This document shows positions 28,701-35,033 of a DNA stretch of 35,033 bases, piece by piece. The position numbers were made by a program, and so were the translations under genes. Within the stretch, counting starts at the first letter, position 1, and each line of letters opens with the position of its first letter. The notes beneath the pieces are model-generated. The model saw only the letters and a list, made by a program, of their open reading frames with translations. It did no database searches and was not told where the DNA came from. The stretch is taken from the NCBI GenBank assembly GCA_029933425.1, contig JAOZOF010000009.1:1-35033 (forward strand), given 5' to 3'. The DNA comes from Marinilabiliaceae bacterium. GTDB lineage: Bacteria > Bacteroidota > Bacteroidia > Bacteroidales > Marinilabiliaceae.

Positions 28701-28970
28701 CATTGGCAAATCTCCGCTCCCCATATTTATACGGTCTCCAACATTACCAATAAAAGCTTTTGCAATTCCTAACTTTGCCATCGACTCCAAATCTTTCGAG
28801 ATACCTTCTTTCGAGACAAAATCATTCATCCAATACCAATATGTCCACGGTTTAATCGAATCAGGAACCTGACAAAATGCTTGTTCAATATCTGATGTTT
28901 TATCTGAAACATTTCTGTTACAAGCAAGCAGAAAAAACAAACCCAAAATTAATGTCAGATACTTTAGCAT
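25716..28970 (-). CDS. GH106-like (alpha-L-rhamnosidase type) glycoside hydrolase, lipoprotein
   Basis: 1084 aa; lipobox FFLLACNRN; PWTYWYWMNDFVSKEGISKDLESMAKLGI and EIGVFNCPGWSQSGGPWITPEKSMRY match the GH106-type N-terminal pattern; C-terminal galactose-binding-like domain. Confidence 0.85.
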   Translation of the reverse strand: MLKYLTLILGLFFLLACNRNVSDKTSDIEQAFCQVPDSIKPWTYWYWMNDFVSKEGISKDLESMAKLGIAKAFIGNVGDRINMGSGDLPMLSDEWWELMRWAIKEGNRTGVEIGVFNCPGWSQSGGPWITPEKSMRYIVHSEIKTNGARRLKTKLPEPAESFQDVVVLAFPAPLVTNTLSNNKKQIKSTPKLKNTEFISDGDLTTSLMFPADSGSKKSYSFEFWLNKEIEAKRIVIYPAEKEILANCTLYAEIKNDFVEIKQFKLDRHNRSLNVGAMPFAPVAVALSGIKSSKFRLDISFKNNGANEMYVGGIKEIEISDCQVLDSYIEKQLAKLHQTPIYSGNEYLWQTQAEIPGDNTTVDIDKIINISDKINNEGILEWDVPDGEWIIQRIGMTPVNVTNHPALPHATGLEVDRLDTSAVRFHFNSYIGKILEGLTPAEKKAFKYVIVDSYETGSQNWTDGFVSEFIKAYGYNPIPWLPVYSGKVVETAEKSDRFLWDVRRLISDLIAKKYIFELKKSANEVGAKLWLENYGHWGFAGESLIYGGYSDYVAGEFWNEGPLGDWECKIASSTSHIYGKNIVSAESFTTAGLAFQRAPLSFKKRGDWSYTQGINQVVLTLFIHQPFEDKKPGVNAWFGSEINRHNTWFDKAKPWIDYQRRSNYLLQQGNYVADVCYFFGEDAPKSNGVQKPSLPQGYSFDFINYDVIMNRLDVKAGRFVLPGGMSYKIMVLPDRQTMRPELIAKISSLVEKGGVILGAPPLKSPSLKNYPKCDTEVQHISEKLWGNIEGKGINHRVFGQGQVFQNVSLEKVFETLDLHPDFVTNAKVPVLWTHRSAKDMEIYFITNQSNKKVSFDGLFRVKNMEPEWWSAIDGSVRALPKFKETHTGISIPINLSPLQSGFVVFKKRAKNKTFKQNFPEFKVVAKIENKWDVLFSDPFGEKFNVKFTELTDWSKSEDKRIKYFSGSARYKTIFTAEEVSGKQDLWLNLGNVMVIAKVKLNGKAVGGVWTNPWRLKVTDFIQKGENILEIEVANNWVNRLTGDAILEKTERKTWLSLNQFKADGQLQTSGLLGPVVLETIVNCDN

Positions 28971-28977
28971 TGCTTTG

Positions 28978-31725
28978 TTATTGTTTATTTACTTTAAAAT
29001 TATAGTCTCCACTACCTGTTTTAAACACAGCATATCCGTTCTCATAACCAAGATATTCCAAGCCCGATACTTTATCATATTTTTCCCCTCCTTCAGAAAT
29101 ACTATCTTCAATTTGAGCCGGAACATAAATTGTAGCCCAACTATTTACAGGAACAGTAACATTCATGGCAAATGTTGTTTCTCTATTGCTCCATGATATT
29201 CCTGCCTTCCCGTAAGGTGTAATATTAGAATACATTACTTCATTAATTTGATTAACAGGTTGGGGGCGATAAACAATATGCTTGTATCCGGGCAAATCCG
29301 GGTCGGCTTGCATACCTGCAAGATTACTGTAAAACCAGACTAAACCTCCTCCAAACATTGGATGATTGTGTGAACCACGTTCATCCCAACTCTCGCGAGT
29401 TGTTGTTGATCCCAATTCAACCCAATGCCCAAAGCCCGGTTCAGTGCGCTTATTTAATGCCTCATACGCAAGATCCTGCATTCCGTATTCGGCAAGTATT
29501 TCGAAAAAAAAACGCGAGCCGAAAATCCCCGTATAAATATGCCCGTTACTGGCTTTAAGATTCGATTTTATCGCTCCAACAACTCTTTCTGTTTGTTCGT
29601 CGGGGACTCCCATTTTTAGTGCAAGAATATTACCTCCTCCATATCCATAAGTTCCTTTCTCATTGTCAAAATACTTCTTACGAAAAGCTTCCTTTGTATA
29701 TTTGGCAAGGGCTTCATATTTTTTTGCTTCGTCATTAAGTTCTAATATTTTTGCTGTTTGAGCAGTAATATTTGCGCAGTACCAGAAATAAAATGTATGC
29801 ATCATATCATCCGAAACCGTCTCACCGGGTGCTATCCATTCTCCCAGGTTTAACCATTGTAGCGGTTTCCCATCTTTGCCTGTACGTTGCGAGTACATAA
29901 TTCCTTCTTCATCAATCCATTTTTGCATGTACCGCACATATTCTTTCATTCCATCATAGTTATCTTCGAGCATATCTTTGGCACCATATTGTACATAAAA
30001 CTCCCAGGGGATAACACAGATTGCTGCCCCCCACGCAACACCTCCTCCACATCCGGGCTGCCAGGGAGCACAGTTTGGAACATAACCCGTTTCAATATTT
30101 TGTGCCCCACGAATATCCTTGGTCCATTTTTGATAAAAACTTTTGGCATCGAAATTGTGCATTACAGTATTACACACTACCTGGCCGTCGCCAGTATAGG
30201 CAGATCGTTCTCTGTGCGGACAATCACTGGCAATACCTCCATGCATATTATCAATTTGGCTCCTTCTCCAAATCTCATTTATTTTATTAAATAAAGGATT
30301 TGAAGTATGGAACACGGCAGATGTTTCAATGTCGGTATTAACAGCCTCAGCAGTAAGGTGCTTCTTTTTCAATTCACCGGGCCAGTTCTCAATCTCTACA
30401 CTACTAAACACAAACCAATTGAACCGGGGAGCATAAGACTCATAGCCTTTACCACTAAATACATAAGTATTCTCTCCCGAATATTGATTGCTGTTAAATG
30501 TAATTTTTATCTTGTGTCCTTCTAGTCCTGTCACACGGTTTAACCGTAACCAACCCGAAATTTCAACACCAAAATCCACGATATAGTTCCCGTTATCTTT
30601 CTTTTTTATTGAAACCGGAACAAACTGCTCAGTAACCTTATCAGTTGGCGATGTATGTGCTACAAGCTTTCCTTCTGGAGCCTTCCTAATTGCTACTTTT
30701 TCCCAAGATGAATCGTTAAACTCAGCAGTGCACCACCCCAATTGTTCTCTTCTGGCATCGTACCACTCTCCGTAATAAACCATATCCATTAAAATCGGAC
30801 TTTTTGATGCCTTCCAGGAATCATCACTTATAATTACCTCTTCTGTACCATCAGTGTATGTAATATGGACCTGACATAAAAATCTGGGAGATCCATAACC
30901 TTCAGCCCAGTATTTGGCAGGGTTATAGAAACCGTTACCCAGAATACTTCCAATTACATTATCTCCTTGTTTAAGCTGCTCCTTTACATCATAGGCTAAA
31001 TACATTACTCTGTATTCACGAAAATTGTCTTCGATAGGTAAAGGCGCATCAATCAATTTAGGTCGTTTACCATAATTTGTTTGATTAGGAACGAGAAAAT
31101 CATCTCCAACTTTTTCCCCGTTTAAATAAAGTTCAAAATAACCTAACCCGGTAACAAACACTACTGCCCGGGACACTTTCTTGTTTACAACGAATGATTT
31201 TCTCAAACAGGGTGCAGGAGGACCAAATTTTTCAGGCTTTGCATCCGGTCCACCCTTAGGTTTGGACAATGCATCCTCTCCCTGCCAGGGAGCACCAAGC
31301 CATTTTGCTTTCCAATCATCTTTTTGAAGCAATCCCATTCTCCACATTGCGGGCTCGCTCCAATCCGACACAATATCATTCCCATTCCAAACACGCACCT
31401 GCCACCAGCACTCCTGTTTCGAAACCAATGAATTTCCCTCATATTTTACACGGGTTGACTGATCAGACAATATCTTTCCTGAATCCCAAAGATTAGGCTG
31501 ATCCAAATTTTCTTCTGAATCGGCCACCCGAATCTGCCATGCAGTTTGTACTTCTCCCCGAGCACCTTCTTCTGCAATGTTAATCCATGATAATCGGGGT
31601 TGAATAATATCAACCACTGCCGGATTTTTAATGTACTCACATGTAAGATGAACAGGATTAATCTGCGCATTAACTGAAACAGAAGTAAATGCAAAAGTGA
31701 TAAGAAGAAAAAATAGTTTTTTCAT
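28978..31725 (-). CDS. Alpha-L-rhamnosidase, GH78 family
   Basis: Start corrected to ATG 31725 (MKKLFFLLITFAFTSVSVNAQ). LTCEYIKNPAVVDIIQPRLSWI and SDCPHRERSAYTGDGQV; divergent GH78 subtype. Confidence 0.92.
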   Translation of the reverse strand: MKKLFFLLITFAFTSVSVNAQINPVHLTCEYIKNPAVVDIIQPRLSWINIAEEGARGEVQTAWQIRVADSEENLDQPNLWDSGKILSDQSTRVKYEGNSLVSKQECWWQVRVWNGNDIVSDWSEPAMWRMGLLQKDDWKAKWLGAPWQGEDALSKPKGGPDAKPEKFGPPAPCLRKSFVVNKKVSRAVVFVTGLGYFELYLNGEKVGDDFLVPNQTNYGKRPKLIDAPLPIEDNFREYRVMYLAYDVKEQLKQGDNVIGSILGNGFYNPAKYWAEGYGSPRFLCQVHITYTDGTEEVIISDDSWKASKSPILMDMVYYGEWYDARREQLGWCTAEFNDSSWEKVAIRKAPEGKLVAHTSPTDKVTEQFVPVSIKKKDNGNYIVDFGVEISGWLRLNRVTGLEGHKIKITFNSNQYSGENTYVFSGKGYESYAPRFNWFVFSSVEIENWPGELKKKHLTAEAVNTDIETSAVFHTSNPLFNKINEIWRRSQIDNMHGGIASDCPHRERSAYTGDGQVVCNTVMHNFDAKSFYQKWTKDIRGAQNIETGYVPNCAPWQPGCGGGVAWGAAICVIPWEFYVQYGAKDMLEDNYDGMKEYVRYMQKWIDEEGIMYSQRTGKDGKPLQWLNLGEWIAPGETVSDDMMHTFYFWYCANITAQTAKILELNDEAKKYEALAKYTKEAFRKKYFDNEKGTYGYGGGNILALKMGVPDEQTERVVGAIKSNLKASNGHIYTGIFGSRFFFEILAEYGMQDLAYEALNKRTEPGFGHWVELGSTTTRESWDERGSHNHPMFGGGLVWFYSNLAGMQADPDLPGYKHIVYRPQPVNQINEVMYSNITPYGKAGISWSNRETTFAMNVTVPVNSWATIYVPAQIEDSISEGGEKYDKVSGLEYLGYENGYAVFKTGSGDYNFKVNKQ

Positions 31726-31759
31726 TTTTTTAACAATACTACCGTATATCAAAATAAAT

Positions 31760-33235
31760 TTAATGACCTTTATTTATTTGCAAACTATCAGACAGGGTTT
31801 TTAAATGGTCTATAGTCAATATTTCCCCAAATGGTTTTATTGAAGAAGCGTCATACAGTTTTATTAAGTTTTTTTCGTAAGCCGGACTTATATTAGCATA
31901 GTCCAATAATCCTGTAACAACATCTAATTTTTCGAGCCTGTCAAAATTTAGCCGGTTTGCAGGTTTACCATTTGCAAGCAATGCAACTTCAGAAAGTTTC
32001 CCCGAATATCGTTCTAATAGTCGTTTGAGCTTTGCTGCATTTAGTTGCTCTACATCTATTTCCCTATTTAAATAATATTTCACAAATGATTGAGCTGAAG
32101 TATTCCAAAGATATCGATTGTGCCCGATATAGGGTAATGGTGCACCTTCATTTAAAATTACAATATTCCATTGCTTATCCTTTGACCATGGCCGGTCAAT
32201 CTCTTTGGGCAATGTTATGTTATAACTCTTATCATCAAGAATTTTGGGATCGTTTTCAGAAAATTGATATTGCCCTTCTTGTACATCAATAATATGAATT
32301 GCCAGTTTGCTTTCAGGTATTGATTCTTCAAGTGTTACCTGGCCCAGGGTTCCAGATGTTAGCTTTTTTAAATCGCGCACATAACTGTCAGGAAATTCAT
32401 CCTTATTTAATGTAAAAAACTTTTTTGATGTAATCATATCAATTGTACACAACATATCTCCTGTCGCCGACGTAACCATTGTAGGGGCAGTTATCCGGTC
32501 AACATAAGAAATTGGGCTTAAGGTGTACCATGTTTTTGATGTTAGATCCTTTTCAAAAATAGTCATAGCCAGGTCAGCACCCGGAGCTAATAGTGCAAGG
32601 ACCGGTAGTGGTCGCGGTTTATCTTTTGGAAGATAACAACCTGAAGACTCCTGATTTTTGAGTAGGTAATTTGTTCCATAAATCCAATTCGGACATGGTA
32701 AATTAGAGACTAATGCACCCAAAGGAAAAAATTCCGCACCCATTGCCAGGGTCATATAACCTCCACCGCTAGATCCGCCAAGAACAAATTTTGACCGATC
32801 CACAAAAGGCAGCCTTCTGGCCCATTGAATCATGGCTTTCGAAAAGTTAATACTATTACCGAATGGAAATTCTATTGGTATTTCGCCGAAATACGGTGTA
32901 ACCACTGCCATTCCCATATCCATATATTTGTTTACCGTTTCTTCAGAAGCTTCGTAGTGAACTCCACAATATACAGGTATTTTGTTTTCAGAACTCAGAA
33001 GTTCAGAGCGATAATAAAACCGTGCTTGTCCGTTTAATGTATCACCATTCATGCCAAGATATGGAATAGTTACGGTAACAAAATTTACATCATTATCTTG
33101 ATGGGAATTTTCTACAAGGACAGCGCCATCAAACCCTTTTTCTGATGTAATAAATTGTGTTTGCCCAAAAATGGATTGCCTCTGAACAATAGCTAATGCA
33201 ATAATTATTATTAATGTAAAAAAAGTATTTTTCAT
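31760..33235 (-). CDS. Secreted alpha/beta hydrolase (putative esterase/peptidase-like)
   Basis: 491 aa; signal peptide; SKFVLGGSSGGGYMTLAMGAEF has a GxSxG nucleophile elbow; KIPVYCGVHYEASEETVNKYMDMGMAVVTPYFG. Confidence 0.7.
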   Translation of the reverse strand: MKNTFFTLIIIIALAIVQRQSIFGQTQFITSEKGFDGAVLVENSHQDNDVNFVTVTIPYLGMNGDTLNGQARFYYRSELLSSENKIPVYCGVHYEASEETVNKYMDMGMAVVTPYFGEIPIEFPFGNSINFSKAMIQWARRLPFVDRSKFVLGGSSGGGYMTLAMGAEFFPLGALVSNLPCPNWIYGTNYLLKNQESSGCYLPKDKPRPLPVLALLAPGADLAMTIFEKDLTSKTWYTLSPISYVDRITAPTMVTSATGDMLCTIDMITSKKFFTLNKDEFPDSYVRDLKKLTSGTLGQVTLEESIPESKLAIHIIDVQEGQYQFSENDPKILDDKSYNITLPKEIDRPWSKDKQWNIVILNEGAPLPYIGHNRYLWNTSAQSFVKYYLNREIDVEQLNAAKLKRLLERYSGKLSEVALLANGKPANRLNFDRLEKLDVVTGLLDYANISPAYEKNLIKLYDASSIKPFGEILTIDHLKTLSDSLQINKGH

Positions 33236-33274
33236 TCGAAATTATATTTGTTAAACACTCTATATTTTATAACT

Positions 33275-34726
33275 CTAATTTTTAAAATAGAAATCGTAAC
33301 CCATTTTTTCAACCGCAGTTTCTTCTTCCGATATTCCGGGATTAGAAAGATTTTCAGCCCATTTTTCCAGCCTCTTTTTCATCCTTTTCGCCTTGTTCGG
33401 ATGTTGCAATATTAGATTAACTTTTTCGTGGTCATCTGTTTCAACATTAAACAAAAATTCTCTTTTGCCGGACTTCAAAAACTTCCAGTCTCCCATTCTA
33501 ATTGCTGACTGATCCCAGAAACGCCAATATAGAACTTCGTGAGGATCTCCCTTTTTATCACCTTTCAAATAAGGTATAATATTAACACCATCAAGTTCTT
33601 TTATTGGGTTAAGCCCTGCCAGTGCAATTGATGTCGCAGCCACATCCAATGATGAAACAGCTTTATCGTAAACAATACCTTTGGGTAATTCATTTGGCCA
33701 CGAAACAATAAAAGGCACTCTGATTCCACCTTCTGACAGCATTCCTTTTTCACCGACATAGGGATCGTTTAAAGATCCGTCCCAGGCGCCTCCTTTAAAT
33801 GATATTGGCTTATCCTCTTTTGTAAAATATAACGGGGCACCGTTGTCGCTGATAAAGAAAATCAGAGTATTGTCGTAAATATCATATTCTCTGAGCGTAT
33901 TTACAATTCGGCCAACACCATCATCAATAGCTGAAAGCATAGCCAAACAATAGCGTCGTCGTTCCGGCATTTCTCCCGGGAAACGGCTGAGGTATTTTTC
34001 AGTTGCTTCGAGAGGTACATGAGGACCGAAATAAGCTAGGTAAAAGAAAAAAGGTTTGTCGTGGTTTCGTTTAATAAAAGTAACCGCTGCATCACTCTGG
34101 ACATCTAAACGAAAACGCTTGTCTGTTATAAATTGTTTTTTTATGGAGTTACCTTGCAAATCATAGTTTACCCAATAATTTATCATCTCACCGTAAAAGG
34201 TGTCATCAAAACCACGTTCTGACGGAAGATATGGTAACTGTTTAGAGAAAGGGATATCGCCGGGTTTTAGTTCCTTACCTGCAAGTTCCGGCATATTTTT
34301 TTCTATCCAGTCTTTCCCTTCTAAATAGTTAAGATGCCATTTACCGGTCATTCCCGTAACATAACCCGCATTTTTTAATCTTTGTGGAATAATTTTCTCT
34401 TCGAGAGGAAGTGGAATAGTTCCATTTTCATCCAACCCAAATTCTTGCTGATAACGGCCGGTTAATAGTCCTGCACGCGACGGAGTACACTGGGGAGCTG
34501 TAATGTATCCCGAAGTCATTCGTATACCTTCTTTAGCTAATTGATCAATATGTGGAGTTTTCATATCAAAAAACTGTCCCTGAATACTTAGGTCAGCAAA
34601 TCCGTGATCATCAGTAAAAATTACAATTATATTTGGTTTTTCTTGAGCAAAACCTTTAATCCCATTAAACATAGCTAATGCAAAACAAATTACAGCGAAC
34701 AAATATTTAGTTTCGATAAGGTTCAT
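33275..34726 (-). CDS. Sulfatase, S1 (formylglycine-dependent) family
   Basis: 483 aa; NIIVIFTDDHGFADLS, CTPSRAGLLTGRY (C-x-P-S-R maturation motif), GKWHLNYL, FFFYLAYFGPHVPLE. Confidence 0.95.
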   Translation of the reverse strand: MNLIETKYLFAVICFALAMFNGIKGFAQEKPNIIVIFTDDHGFADLSIQGQFFDMKTPHIDQLAKEGIRMTSGYITAPQCTPSRAGLLTGRYQQEFGLDENGTIPLPLEEKIIPQRLKNAGYVTGMTGKWHLNYLEGKDWIEKNMPELAGKELKPGDIPFSKQLPYLPSERGFDDTFYGEMINYWVNYDLQGNSIKKQFITDKRFRLDVQSDAAVTFIKRNHDKPFFFYLAYFGPHVPLEATEKYLSRFPGEMPERRRYCLAMLSAIDDGVGRIVNTLREYDIYDNTLIFFISDNGAPLYFTKEDKPISFKGGAWDGSLNDPYVGEKGMLSEGGIRVPFIVSWPNELPKGIVYDKAVSSLDVAATSIALAGLNPIKELDGVNIIPYLKGDKKGDPHEVLYWRFWDQSAIRMGDWKFLKSGKREFLFNVETDDHEKVNLILQHPNKAKRMKKRLEKWAENLSNPGISEEETAVEKMGYDFYFKN

Positions 34727-34780
34727 ATTGTAACTTCTTCTATTCTCATATAATATCTAATTTTTAATACCACGTATAGA

Positions 34781-34810
34781 ATGGCACATGAGAATGAATT
34801 TCCCCCTATA
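34781..34810 (-). promoter_or_regulatory. Bipartite motif copy 3, candidate ECF promoter of the sulfatase-led operon
   Basis: Plus strand ATGGCACAT GAGAATGAATTTC CCCCTATA; 54 nt upstream of the sulfatase ATG at 34726. Confidence 0.6.
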
Positions 34811-34828
34811 AAAATTACTAAAATGATT

Positions 34829-34863
34829 GAAAAAAAGGAAACTATTAAAACAGCTGTTTCCTT
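34829..34863 (-). terminator. Intrinsic terminator-like hairpin for upstream (off-window) minus-strand transcription
   Basis: Minus strand AAGGAAAC-agctgttttaata-GTTTCCTT followed by a T run; located just upstream of motif copy 3. Confidence 0.5.
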
Positions 34864-35033
34864 AGTCAATATTATGCTTTTAAAAGTCATATTGTAATCA
34901 TGAGTTTCAATACGCATTGCGGTGCAGGGGCTGTGGATTTATTTTTATACGTGAGGCTTTTATAAATTTTGTTCGGTGCTAGTGTCATGTCAAACAATAA
35001 TTGACGGATAAAGCCTTTTTAATTTCACTCTTG

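Noticed and set aside
34723-34917. Minus-strand 64-aa ORF
   Set aside because: It spans the terminator-like hairpin and motif copy 3 and overlaps the sulfatase start; likely chance ORF.
1-35033. CRISPR array, tRNA or rRNA, prophage or transposase genes
   Set aside because: No regularly spaced repeats, RNA-gene signatures or mobile-element proteins were seen by eye.

Overview
The window carries a polysaccharide utilization locus (PUL) from a Bacteroidetes-type bacterium. All well-supported genes are on the minus strand, about 34.7 kb without a convincing plus-strand gene. Reading in transcription order (right to left): S1-type sulfatase, alpha/beta hydrolase, GH78, GH106-like, secreted YdjC/ChbG-like deacetylase, GH172/DUF2961, GH78, ECF sigma factor, FecR anti-sigma factor, SusC with an STN signalling domain, SusD, three poorly characterised secreted proteins, a fucose/arabinose-isomerase-like protein, an L-rhamnose-mutarotase-like protein, a URO-D-like protein, a GH-A clan hydrolase, GH78, and a six-hairpin-glycosidase-like gene cut by the left edge. 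The last is missing from the supplied ORF track. Three GH78 proteins, one GH106-like protein, a mutarotase and a sulfatase suggest a sulfated, acylated, L-rhamnose-rich glycan as target; this is inference. The most notable non-coding signal is a bipartite motif, TATAGGGG-N13-ATGTGCCAT on the minus strand, found three times with identical half-sites and identical 13-nt spacing. It lies upstream of fecR, upstream of the sulfatase operon and upstream of the isomerase operon, and is a good candidate for the promoter recognised by the locus's own ECF sigma factor. Long inverted repeats lie between several genes. All family calls are from reading the translations; no database search was run.
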